Source of the DNA: Acanthamoeba sp. SK_2022b
Lineage: Eukaryota > Discosea > Longamoebia > Acanthamoebidae
DNA length: 64,000 nt
Assembly (NCBI GenBank): GCA_027943245.1
Contig: JANDJZ010000043.1
Span: 1 to 64,000, forward strand
Direction: 5' to 3'
The notes beneath the pieces were generated by a model that searched no databases, was not told where the DNA came from, and worked only from the letters and a program-made list of their open reading frames with translations. The translations under genes and the position numbers were made by a program. Shown one piece after another: positions 1 to 12,564 of this stretch; within the stretch, counting starts at the first letter, position 1; each line of letters opens with the position of its first letter.

Positions 1-589
1 GTTAAGACATGCTGGGTTAGGGTAAAAGAGAACAACACAAGAAAGAGTTGAATGCACCTCCATTAGGAATCCTTCCCTGATGTTGGTACCTGCTGGCAGC
101 TTGGGCACAGTGAATTGCCTTCCTTGTTGCTAGGCAGTGCTAGCTTGGCAACTCCTGCACCAGTGATGGCTCCCACAACAGATGTGACTATGAGAGAGCA
201 GGGAGAGGCATTGCATCACAGTGATGCATCAACAGAAGAATACTGCAATGGTGACATGGATTGAAGTGTGCCCCAGAAAAAGGCACATATCAGTCAAGCC
301 TGGCTGGTGAGCATGTGTGGATCAAGGTCTGCCATATGGCGCTGATCCTCATCTGTATGTACATATTTGCACCAATGAGGATACTGAAACAGACAAACAC
401 TTGGCTAATAAGTTACAATAGTGGCTAGCAGGGAAGCCAACTGCTTCCTCCTCTTTGGCCTTCAGGCTGTGGCCTATTAGCCCACGTTTCATTATGTTTT
501 ATTGGAAGTGGTTGGTGACTTCATTTATGTGTTGCACAAATCCTGTCGGCATCTTGGGGCCTGTTTGCTGGCCTGTTTGATGGCCAGCT
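1..589. other. No gene recognised at left edge
   Basis: This stretch is visibly less GC-rich than the rest of the window and contains no long open frame or recognisable protein on either strand. It lies downstream of the stop codon of the isochorismatase-fold gene at 590, so its right part probably holds that gene's 3' UTR. A short match to TTAGGG near position 14-22 is only one and a half units and does not indicate a telomere. Confidence 0.5.
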
Positions 590-1378
590 TCACAATGCCA
601 GAAGGCGATCGCAAGTGCTGAGCAGCGTGTCCACAGTGGCGCGAGTAAACATGTACTGGGTGGTGGAGATCAGGAGCGCCGTTTGCTGCTGGCAAGATTG
701 AAGTTTTAACAGGGCGCAGTGAAGAGTGGAGTACCTGGCCATAGATGCCCATCGTGCTGCCGTGCTTCTCTGTTGTGCGGTCGCCACAGCAGTCTTCCAC
801 CACGACTGTCTTGTATCCACGCATGAATGCACCTGTCCACATAAATAGCTCCCCGATCAACCGCGTGAAGGTGTTTGCAGGAGTGTAATGGCGTGTAGCG
901 CACCGCTGGTGGTGAACAAGACACAGCATGATGAGATAAGTCCACAGCACACGACCAATGTCTTGCCCTTTTCCTTCAAGTACCGATCGAGCTCCTCGTT
1001 CAAGAAGCCATCGAAATTGTTCTGCGGGAATACCATTAGTCTCGATCATGGCAACACAACCGCCCACCAATGCACCTTGTGGATGACCTTCTCGCCCGGC
1101 AGCTCACGAGAAAACTCTTCAGGCTCCTCGGTGACAACGGTCTTCTTGTCTGGGTTGAGGGCATGCCAGTAGGCCGTCCAAGCACTCACCTCGGAGTTAT
1201 AGACGGCCCGTACGTGGACTACGTCGATGCCCACCTCGTCACTGCGGCAGAGGCGCAACAGCTGCTCGACGTTGCGTCGGAAAGTGGGGAACGTGTCCCC
1301 GATGGCCGGGATGTCGCTGAAGAACGCCCGCTGGACGTCAATCAGCAACAGCACCACCTTTTCGTACTTGCTCTCCAT
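590..1378 (-). CDS. Isochorismatase-fold cysteine hydrolase
   Basis: This is a predicted 205-residue alpha/beta hydrolase of the isochorismatase/nicotinamidase superfamily, which cleaves vinyl-ether or amide bonds. Four exons join in frame: 1076-1378, 904-1021, 735-832 and 590-688. The superfamily triad can be read in order: Asp in LLLIDVQRAFF near the N-terminus, Lys in VIHKNNFDGF across the first splice junction, and Cys in GLISSCCVLFTT. The following GYKTVVVEDCCGD strand is also typical. The start at 1378 was chosen because the open frame above it has no other ATG; the ATG gives MESKYEKVV. It is divergent from the MST kinase across about 216 bp. The substrate cannot be told from sequence. 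Confidence 0.9.
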
Positions 1379-1413
1379 CAACAATGCCACACGCCCCCGC
1401 TGAACTAAAAGTG

Positions 1414-1433
1414 TTTTTTTTTTTTTTTTTTTT
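1414..1433. promoter_or_regulatory. Poly(T) tract in divergent promoter
   Basis: An uninterrupted run of 20 T lies between the divergent isochorismatase-fold gene (ATG at 1378) and the MST kinase gene (ATG at 1595). Long dA:dT tracts are known to disfavour nucleosomes in many eukaryotic promoters, so it may mark a shared bidirectional promoter. That role is inference. Confidence 0.4.
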
Positions 1434-1594
1434 CAATTCTCCTCGTGACCAATCAAGGTTGACAATTAACGAAGGTGATTTGCTCAAAGTTGAAACGTTT
1501 TTCGAAATGGGTTTCGGTTTTGAGCACCGAATAACCGCAACATCAAACTGGTTGACAGGCATTTTGCGAAGAGACCAGCAAATTTGGAGCAAGC

Positions 1595-4117
<2,523 letters not shown>

Positions 4118-4468
4118 AGGGAGAGAGCGAAAGACTGCGCCACGCTCGCGTAACGTTAGCCCCCACCGGTGCCCATCCCTACGACCCCCCTTGATCGTAT
4201 ACATACATACTCCCATCCAACACAATGTACATTATGCTGGCGACGATGGAAATGGAACACTTAGTGTTACAGCTTTTCGCAGTAGTGTACGCACAGCGGG
4301 TGTTTGCGGAGAGTTCAGTGATCGTGTTTGGGCCCAAGATGGAAGTTGGTGGTCGGGTAGAGGCATTCTTCTTCTTTCGCTGCGATAATTCACATGTGTC
4401 CTCACACCAGTTCTGCTACTGCATTGGGTGTGAGGCTATCTCTCTCGAGAGTAAATAAGTCGTCGTCT
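4118..4468. other. Convergent 3' intergenic spacer
   Basis: This spacer lies between the stop of the MST kinase (+) and the stop of the RhoGEF (-). It must contain both 3' UTRs. No further gene or repeat was seen in it. Confidence 0.6.
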
Positions 4469-6237
4469 TCAAGCCAGCCAGGTGACGAAGAGGTCGGAGA
4501 TCTTCTTCTCCAGGCACAGGTCCAGCTCGCGCTGGTCGTTGAGGGGGCACATCTCCCACGAGCCGTCGTTGTTGGGGTAGACGATCCTGAAACCGATGGC
4601 CGGGCCGATGTCGAACTTCTTGCGGATCTGGTCCTGGAGGGCGGGCAGGGTGACGTTGTCCTTGGCCAGCTTGATCACCCTCTTCTCGCTCTCCGGCGCT
4701 GGGCTGTTACACACAAACCGGACCTGGAGAGGTAATGTAGAACAGCAGCACAGGCATTTACGCAACCCAACACACGAGTCAGTGAGCTGCGCGGGCGAGT
4801 ATGAGCGGCAAGGATAAGGATGGGCACGTACGCAGTCATCTTGAGGGGGAGTCACGGGGAGCGGTTTGGCCTCGAGCTTGTTCTTCCAGTCATCGAACGA
4901 CAACACCTGAACACATTTACGAATTTACAATTAATAAAATGGCAGAAAATAAAATAACAAAAACATGAATTCACCAAAGCTGACAAGGATGGCGAGATAC
5001 CGAGAAGTCGGGCGGCAGCGTGGGCTCAGCGGGCATGGGCATGTCGGGGTTGACCGGCTTCACCTGCATGGCCAGCGTCTTGGCTGCAAATAGATAATAA
5101 CATAATGATATAAATTAAATTGATAAACATGCGGGTAGCGAGTGGATGAGGGCAAGAGCGACGAGTCGCTTAGCGAGGGAGGGAGAGACAGGTGCACGTA
5201 CCAATCTCCTTCTGTACGAACTTCTTGTATCGCACGTCGAGGAAGGATGCAATGACCTCCTCGAGGTCCTTCTTCATCTCGGCCTTCTTGGCTGCCGACG
5301 GCGCGGAAAAGAAGACTCGCTTCTGCCCGATCTGCGTAAGCTCGAACGAGTCGTCGGCAATGTCCGAATCTGCAATTATCAATCAATTAATAACTTTTTA
5401 CGCCAATATAATATCATTATTCTTAAAATATGAAAATAAATAAATAAACATACCTTTGTAGAGGGCCTGGGTGAGGGGCACTTGGGCCTTGAGGTCGTAT
5501 GAGGAAGAGGTGGGCTTGGTAAAGAGGAAGAGGTCCGAGAAGAGGAAGTAGTGGCCCTGCGTCTTGAGCAGCAGCTTCTTGCCCAGCACCTCCTTGGGCG
5601 CTACTCGGGTGAGCTCGCCCTCGCTGATCAGCCGCCGATTGGGCGAATTCAGCAGGTGCATGTCCTGCCAGCGCGCGTACGGTACACCGAGCGTGAGCAC
5701 AACAACACCAACGCGACATGCCTTGCATTCCATTCCACACCACGCTCGCAATGGGCGCATTAAGGAGGGACAGTGGCCTCACCCCTTTGAGGTTGATCTT
5801 GTGCGAGAGTTCGTAGAGCCTCATCTTCTTGTCCAGGTCGCTCTTCTTCTCGTTGATCGTGCCCACTGCCCCACGTCACAAAGCGCCCATGATCGTTAGC
5901 CCAAGGCCACCCCCCCCCCCCGCACACAGCCGCCTTGGGGAGGCCGCACCCGTGGACGTCATCCGCTGCAGGGCCGTCGTCAGGTTCGCGTGCTCGGGCT
6001 GGTCCTCGGGCGTGTGTTTCAGTAATTCCTGTCGACACACGCACGCGTTTGTCAGTGGCCAACTGTGTCGTGTGAAGCACAAATGGATTCTTCCTTGGTG
6101 TGGGGGAAGGGGGCATGCGGGTGGTTGGTACTCGAAGCAGCAACGGGTATTTGCAGATGCGCTGGATGGGCTTGATCAGGAAGCTCGCCAGGTCTAGGCT
6201 TCGGCATTCGGGCTTACGACTGCATTGCTATTGGGTG

Positions 6238-6330
<93 letters not shown>

Positions 6331-7108
6331 GAAGAGGGTGCAAGGAGGAGCGGAGGAGAGCGCAGGTACGTAGAGGAATTGCTCGATCTTGGGGTTGGCT
6401 TTGAGTGCGGCCAGGGTCTGCATGGAGAGGTCCTGGTTGCCGCAGTAGACCATGTACAGCTTCAGGTAGTCCACCTGCAGGCCCACCACCACCAATGCGG
6501 GGTCAAACGAACGATCAATGGACGTCATGACTGGCCCCTTCCCCTTCCCGCGTTGCGTTGCGTTGCGTTGCGTTGCGTTGCGTTGCGTTGCGTTGCGTTG
6601 CGTTGCGTTGCGGGGTGACAGCGGTGGCGTACCACTGTGAGGAAGGCCTTTCCGACAGAGGCGGTTTTCAAGACCGGCAGAAAGATGCCCTTGTTGATCT
6701 GAACACACACAAGAAGGTGGTGAGACTCTCAAAGAGAAGCGGGAGGGTGAGTGGTGGATCAGATGGACCTTGTAGATCATCTCCACGTTGGAGAACACGT
6801 TGTTGATTTGGTCCTTGGTCCCGATGCCCTGCTCCCTCATCGCCACCAGGTACACCTGCACACCATGATTGATTTTAGGATTTCTTTTAATTTAAATTTT
6901 CAAGCAACTTGCTTGGATTGGGGGGGGGAGGTAGAGGAGGGGAAAGCGCACGTTGATGATGACTTCGAGATCGCGGATGTAGTCCTCTTCGGTATCGATG
7001 ATTTCCTTGATCACACGGTCCCGAGTGGCCGGGTCGCACGTGGTCTCGCCTGGCAACGAACCAACGCGAAGTGGTCAAGGCAAAGGTTAAGGTGGCGGCC
7101 TGTCGGTC

Positions 7109-7164
<56 letters not shown>

Positions 7165-9081
7165 ACGTGGGAGAACACGCTTCCCCTTTACTCGCCTTAC
7201 CTGAAGGCGGCCGAGGCGGCGTTCCGGAGAGCTCTGGTCGATTGGCCGACGTGGGCACTGGTGGGCCTTTGACCGACAAAGGCGTTCGTCATAAGCCAGC
7301 CAGCGAGCGGCAGGCGTCACAGCAGCGCCAGAGAGAGGCGGGGGGCGTACCGGGGTTGAACCCTCCTTGCGAGGGAGGCGCGGGGGCCCCCGACGGCGGG
7401 TTGGGAGTTAATTGTGTCTTGGCCGAGGCGGCGGGCGGGGGCGGGGGCAGTTTCTTGAGGCCTCCGGTCCTCGGCGCCACCGGCGGTGGCCCGCCGGAGT
7501 TGGCCAACGCGCCGGCAGCCGGGGAATGCGAGGAATTGTGGGGGGACAGGAGAGTGGGCGACGACGCCGACGAGGGCATGTTGGGGAGGACGGGGACCGG
7601 ATAGGAGGGAGCCGAAGGCGATCGGGTGAAGGGCGTGGGCGTGGTGAGCGTCGACGACGCTGCTGCGCTGCCGCCAACGTTGCTGGGCGGCGGCGCCGTG
7701 CCCGCGCGCGACGGCAGTGTGAGCGAGGGCGAAGAATGCGAGGGCGCCATTGGCGGAGGTGGCGTCGGTCGAGCCGGCGCCGCGCGATTCGCTCCCCACG
7801 CTTGCCTATTCCATCGATGTGGATGAGTGGCGTGTGCGTGTGCGCGTGCGCGTGCGCGTGCGCAAACAATGTATGAAGCAGTGCGGGCACCTTGGAGAGG
7901 TTTCGGCCAGGGGCTGACTCACGCTGGGGCTAGGCTGGGGTCGCGCGGGCAACGGCGGGCCATCGGCAACAACGGGTGCTGCTGCTGCGACCGCCGGGGA
8001 TGACGGCAATGACGACGACCCGCCGTAGGCGCTGCTGTGTGGTGACGTGGGGGAAGCCGCTGCGGTCACGGCATGAGCGCGATGTGGAAGCGCTGGCGCG
8101 CGGTCGGCGCTGACTGTGTTGCGTCGCCGCATCTCGTCCTCGCGCTGCTCGCGCTCCTCCCTCTCGCGATCCTCGCGTTCTGACTGAAGGCGGGCCTTCT
8201 CGTGGGCGTCGGCCTTGGCCTTGGCCAGCGCCAGAAACTCGAGCCCGCCGTCGCTCGGCTGCTTGGGCTGGTGGCCCCCGCTCGTCGCGTTCGATCGGTA
8301 GGAGGCCACGCCCGCGCCCGGCACGATAGTGGCTCGCCTGCGCTCCCCGCCAGACAACAATTATTATTAATAAACAAATAAATTAAATTAAAGAAAAGCA
8401 CATTAATTGTTGGCCACGTTCTACGCGGTGGGGGAGGGGCACCGTTGTGCGAAGGAGCCCGAGGGAGAGGGTTTGGAGTCCGTTCGGGTGAAGCTGGGGC
8501 TGCCCGACGTCTGGGGCGGCGCCTTTCTCAGCGCCGATGTGTAGCCTGCGTCGACCCGCGCGTGAGTGCGAGAGGGAACCGATGTGGGGGGGGGGCGAGG
8601 AGAGGACAAGAGGAGGGGGGGAACGCGTCTGGCCACAAGCGTACCGGGCGAGCCCGAGGGAGACCCATTGGAATCGGTGGAGCTGCGCAGGAGCCCCGTG
8701 GGGTTGAACTTGGGCGGCTCGTGTGTGGTGAAGGGCGACGATCCGCCCGGCGTGCGCTTGGAGAGCGTGAGGCCGCCGGTGGTGGGCGACGAGGCGGCCG
8801 AGGAGGGCGACCTGCCCGGCCCGGCGCCGGCGCTCACCGTCGTCGACGCCTTTCTCAGACCGCCATTGGCGGGACCTGCCACGATCGCGAGAGGCGGTCG
8901 TCACTTAGAGTGTTGAATGATGGGGAGGAGAGTAGCGGGCGGGCGGACGCACTGATGACGGGCGAGGAGGGGGCGGAGGAGGCGGGCGATGCCGGAAGGG
9001 TCTTGCCGCAGCTGATGCAGAACTTGGCGGGGCGGTCAGTCGGTACCGGCTTGCCACAGAAGGCGCAGAACTTGGGCACCC
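4469..9081 (-). CDS. RhoGEF (DH-PH) with N-terminal zinc ribbon and C-terminal PB1-like domain
   Basis: This is a predicted guanine-nucleotide exchange factor for Rho/Rac GTPases. The visible N-terminus (exon to 9081) is a zinc ribbon with two CxxC pairs (FCAFCGK, FCISCGK). About 450 residues rich in Ser, Pro and Ala follow, with a charged coiled coil (EREDREREEREQRED) near 8160. The DH domain starts about 7050 with RDRVIKEIIDTEEDYIRDLE and contains FLIKPIQRICKYPLLL at the CR3 helix. The PH domain follows at about 5640-5200 (FLFSDLFLFTKP). The final exon resembles a PB1 fold (FRIVYPNNDGSWEMCPLNDQ). The start codon is unresolved: codon 9077-9079 is GTG and an upstream TGA closes the frame, so a first exon with the ATG probably lies above 9081. 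At least one mid-linker exon junction, near 7800, is also uncertain. Confidence 0.88.
6241..6330. repeat. (TG)n(GA)n microsatellite in RhoGEF intron
   Basis: A perfect TG run of about 54 nt passes into an AG/GA run. It lies inside an intron of the minus-strand RhoGEF between the exon ending KIEQFLY and the exon encoding SLDLASFLIKPIQR. On the sense strand it reads (TC)n(CA)n. Confidence 0.95.
6551..6612. repeat. (CGTTG)n pentanucleotide array in RhoGEF intron
   Basis: About twelve tandem copies of CGTTG lie in the intron that separates KAFLTV from VDYLKLY in the DH domain. On the sense strand of the gene the unit reads CAACG, the same unit and polarity as the array at 34458-34524 in another gene. 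Confidence 0.97.
7112..7163. repeat. (CA)n microsatellite in RhoGEF intron
   Basis: A perfect CA run on the plus strand, reading GT on the sense strand, sits in the intron just before the exon that opens the DH domain. Confidence 0.95.
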
Positions 9082-9694
9082 CTGCCGCGCCCCTCCACTG
9101 TCAGTTGTGTATCCAGAGAGGGAGCCACTGTGACATGCAAGAGATTTCTCCTTCCACTGAGTGGATGAGGGGGACCAAGATTTGTAGAATTTGTTTCGCT
9201 CCATGAGAAAATAAGAGATTTGGGGATTTGGGGGCGGGGGGCGGAGGAAGGGCGGGCTGCACGACCTACGGGGGCTGCCGAATTCATTCTTTAACAGAGT
9301 TAACTGCACGACGATTCTTCGTCGCGTTCGTTTTCGTTCTTTCAAGCGAAGATGGAGAGCAGAGATTTCTTCTGGCGCTCCAGTCTGCGCTTGTGAGTCT
9401 CTCTTATTTTGTTGCTTATTAATTGCTTGCTGTCCAACCGTGGCCATTTGGCGAGGGGCACCTGTTCGGACCGCAAGGCTCCTGCCCCAATAAGCTGGCA
9501 AGGGCTAGCTAGGTATAGGAAGAAGAACTATGTGTAGATTCTATTTAGATGATGGGTGCATATGCACGGTATGTACATCGTTTGTTAGAGAGGCGCCATC
9601 TTCTGATGGTGCCATATAGCGGTAATAAGTAGGAAGGAGAGGCTATCTCTCGGCGAAGGTAGTAAGAGTAGGAGACGAAGGATTGGGTCTGCTA
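9082..9694. other. Spacer between RhoGEF 5' end and CBM49 lectin 3' end
   Basis: This spacer should hold the unplaced first exon and promoter of the RhoGEF and the 3' UTR of the lectin gene, both on the minus strand. An open minus-strand frame (8905-9501) overlaps the RhoGEF exon in another frame and shows no family signature. A minus-strand ATG at about 9205 is one possible start exon for the RhoGEF, but I could not close the junction in phase. Confidence 0.4.
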
Positions 9695-11089
9695 TCAGAC
9701 GCAGGAGATGGAGTCGACCTGAGCCCTGATCGGGTGATGGGCGCCCAGTGCCGAGAGCGGGACACGCTCGATAACGCCGCCGGTCAGCGAGGAGTCCACG
9801 CGGATGGGGGTATCGGGATGGAACACGCTCGAGGAGCCCAGCCTGGTGACCTCCCACCACTGGATGAGCTCGGCCTCGGGCGCGAGCGAGAGGCTGATCC
9901 GGGCGTCGGTGATGAGGCGGCCGCCCATGTTGACCACCTTCAGGTTGTAGACCTGGTAGAAGAACTCGCCGTCGGCCCAGCGGCTACGGTCCATGTCGGC
10001 GCGTGTGGTGATGTTGATGTTGGCGCGACAGGACACACGAGGCACATCGAGGGCAGACTCGGAACCAACGCAGGAGACCTTGCTGAGGGTCAATTCGGGG
10101 TCTTTGGCAAGTGGAGCCTCGGCGAGCGGGGCGCGCACGACGTAGCCCGCGGTCATCGAAGCGCCGGGCTGGATGCCTCCGTTGGTGACCACCTTCAGCA
10201 CGGGCTCGGTGGCAGTAGGCCTCACCATGTTCCACCACTACATCACAGGTACAAAAAGTCAACACCTCGAGTCAGGACAGGGAAAGGACGTATAGGAGGT
10301 GTTTACGGTACCTCGTAGAGCTCCTCGTTCGGGCCGATGTTGACCTTGATGAGCGACCAGGTGTAAGGCTGCTTGCCCATGTTGGTGATCTTGAGGTCGT
10401 ACGTGCGGTAGGCGAACTCGCTGTCGACCCAGCTGCCGCCCTCGTTCTGCGAACGAGCCAGCTGCTCCACCTTGATGACGCACTTGGCAGACTTGACGTC
10501 GTCGGCGGAAGGCTTGTCGTTCTTGCCCTTGGAGAAGAAGGAGAACCAGGGCCCGGCGTAGAAGGGCAGCTTGGACGACGAGTGATCGGACTCGGTGGCG
10601 GTGCACGACACGGAGGCCACCGCTACGCTGGCCGGGGCCATGCCACGCACGACATAGTCGAACGTGTGCGACTGGCCTGACTTAAGGCCTCCCGAGAGAG
10701 CCACCGACTTGGGCAGGCGGTAGAAGGAGACCGCGGCAGAGGAGGGCGACGATGAGAGCGACGAGGCGGCGCCGGCGCTCTCCATGTTCCGGACGTTAAC
10801 GATCGGGTGAGCAGGCGAGGGCGGGGCGAGCGACAGGCGGAGGGATGAAACAACCACGCTGCCTCCGGGCGTGAGCTCCACTCGCCACTGTGAGCTGAAC
10901 CGACCATCCTCCACGAAGGAGCTCACCATGGCCTGCTTGACCTCGACCGGGCAAGGCTCTGAATGACCGATCAAGAGCACGCAATCAGAAGGAGTGAACG
11001 GGGATGACATCCAAGACCAGGGGGAACGCACCAGCGGCACAGAAGGCAACTAGTATGGCACAGAAGAGGACCAAAGTACAGAACCGCAT
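9695..11089 (-). CDS. Secreted cellulose-binding lectin with three CBM49-like modules (Luke-type)
   Basis: This is a predicted secreted protein of 415 residues from three exons: 11032-11089, 10312-10958 and 9695-10237. The first exon is almost entirely a signal peptide (MRFCTLVLFCAILVAFCAAG). Three repeats follow, each opening with Cys plus alternating hydrophobics and ending at a Cys. The second and third carry the CBM49 signature of a WxD tryptophan, a Tyr-rich strand before an N-[MG]-G turn (YDLKITNMGKQP, YNLKVVNMGGR) and a late Trp pair. The first module is more divergent. CBM49 binds crystalline cellulose; in Acanthamoeba, proteins with two or three CBM49 modules are known as Luke lectins of the cyst wall. 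The assignment to cyst wall is inference from family. It is divergent from the lysozyme-like gene. Confidence 0.85.
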
Positions 11090-11837
11090 CTCGGGTTGTG
11101 TGGAGAGTGGCGATCAGCTGAGTGTGAGCGTTGGCAAGCGCAGTGTTCTTCGACAACTTGAGCCGGAGGAGTTGGGGCTGTTATTGAACTGATGATGGAG
11201 GTGCGGAAGACCGAGTATTTAAAGTGATGGCCAGACTCTGGTACCGGAGCGGCTGATCTCACACCACATGCTTGAACTGAGGGAAATTTCAGGTTTGCTC
11301 CGCAGCAACACACGCCCACCCCGGCAAACCTCATTTTCCAAGAAATTCGTAACATGTGAGTAGTAGAAACGCGGACATGCCAAGAGTTCCTCTACGTCAA
11401 GCATGTTTTGGGCTGTGGCTGACATGAACATCAAAGATCGCTATAGGGAGAGGGTGTATTCCTCTCTATTCTACGCACGCGGTGCCGCCGAGGTGTTGGA
11501 CAGCGAGAGCGCTGCCAGACATAGGGCAGGGATTTCGGGTGGGCAACGCGGCTTTCAGGTCCCTGCTGCGGGCCACGCCAAAGTATGCATTGGACATCTT
11601 GACTTGGTCGTGCCTACCCCCCCAGCACAAGAAAGACTAGTCTTCCGTTGCGCCACTTACGACCACTGGAGGAAAGTTGCGCATGAAGAAGTTCTCTTGC
11701 TCTTTCTTTGCGCAGTGCTGGTTGGCGCTGCATTGTCTACACAAGAAAGTGTCTCTTCACTGGTCCAGGCGGAGTTGGTTTCATTTGGCATAAATGAGGC
11801 TTGGCGTGGGTCGCTTTCTCCACACTCACCCCGCAAC
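11090..11837. promoter_or_regulatory. Shared promoter region of lectin and lysozyme-like genes
   Basis: This 748 bp divergent spacer separates two secreted-protein genes. A TATA-like element (TTTAAATA on the minus strand, 11216-11223) lies 127 bp upstream of the lectin ATG. A weaker one (GCATAAAT, 11788-11795) lies 43 bp upstream of the lysozyme ATG. No gene is recognised inside. Core-promoter calls are tentative because transcription starts are unknown. Confidence 0.4.
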
Positions 11838-12454
11838 ATGAAGTCAACCACCCTTATCGCCCTCTGCGGACTCTTCGTCCTCCTCGCTCTCCCCGCCATC
11901 CTCGCCAACACCTGCGGCGTACGTTCCTAGCCTTTTGTAGTCACATCGTTTCGATTAGCCCGGTAGGATTGGTTAGGCAGTGTTGATTTATTGGATTTCT
12001 TTTCTCTTTTTTTTTTGAATCAACAGGGCAACTGCCCGTCGAACGATTGCTCGGGCTGCCCGTGCGGTACCGGCAGGGCTGAGACCGACATTGCTTCGGC
12101 TTGCCGCCGTTTCAGTGGCTGGAGCCAGTCGTGCTGCGAGTGCATTGCCCGCCACGAGAGCGGTGGCAACCTGCACGCCGCCAACCAGAACCGCGGCGGC
12201 AGCTACGACGTCGGTCTGTGGCAGGTCAACAGCCAGAACTGGGCTTCCTGGTGCGCCCCCCCCCCATCCGCGTCGCTTTCGCTTTCGCCTTTTTTTGGCG
12301 GCTTCGTTCTTTGCTCACCCTTTCTTGGTTTAGCAACGGAGGTCGTGCCCCCTGCGACCTCGAGAGCAACCTGCAGTGCGCCATCAAGGTCTGGGGCTGG
12401 GGTGGCAACTCCTTCCGTCTGTGGTCCACCTGCGGCGCTTGCGGCTGCTGCTAA
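11838..12454 (+). CDS. Secreted lysozyme-like, Cys-rich protein
   Basis: This is a 141-residue predicted secreted protein from exons 11838-11918, 12027-12250 and 12334-12454, all closing in frame. Residues 1-23 form a signal peptide (MKSTTLIALCGLFVLLALPA start). A compact Cys-rich stretch follows (CPSNDCSGCPCG), then a lysozyme-superfamily core: a candidate catalytic Glu in IARHESGGN, then GSYDVGLWQVNSQNW, as in C-type/alpha-lactalbumin-fold or SLT-like muramidases. The C-terminus ends in CGACGCC. Many cysteines imply a disulfide-stabilised enzyme for phagosome or extracellular use, probably acting on bacterial peptidoglycan. The exact lysozyme class is not settled by reading alone. An AATAAA motif follows the stop at 12490. 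Confidence 0.75.
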
Positions 12455-12489
12455 AGCGCGTGCGCTCTCTCCGCGCCTCCACAAGCCAA

Positions 12490-12495
12490 ATAAAA
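12490..12495 (+). terminator. AATAAA polyadenylation signal
   Basis: AATAAA lies about 35 nt after the stop codon of the lysozyme-like gene, in the sense orientation, as expected for a eukaryotic cleavage/polyadenylation signal. Confidence 0.6.
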
Positions 12496-12564
12496 AGTTG
12501 TTTCGTTTTATTCACGCACTCCAACGGCGGAGGACGCCCATCCACCCCTGCGCACAAGGCCTGC

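Noticed and set aside
14..22. GGGTTAGGG resembling a telomere repeat
   Set aside because: Only one and a half units; telomeric or interstitial telomere arrays need many copies.
6551..6612. CRISPR-like array
   Set aside because: Units are contiguous five-base repeats with no spacers, within a eukaryotic intron.
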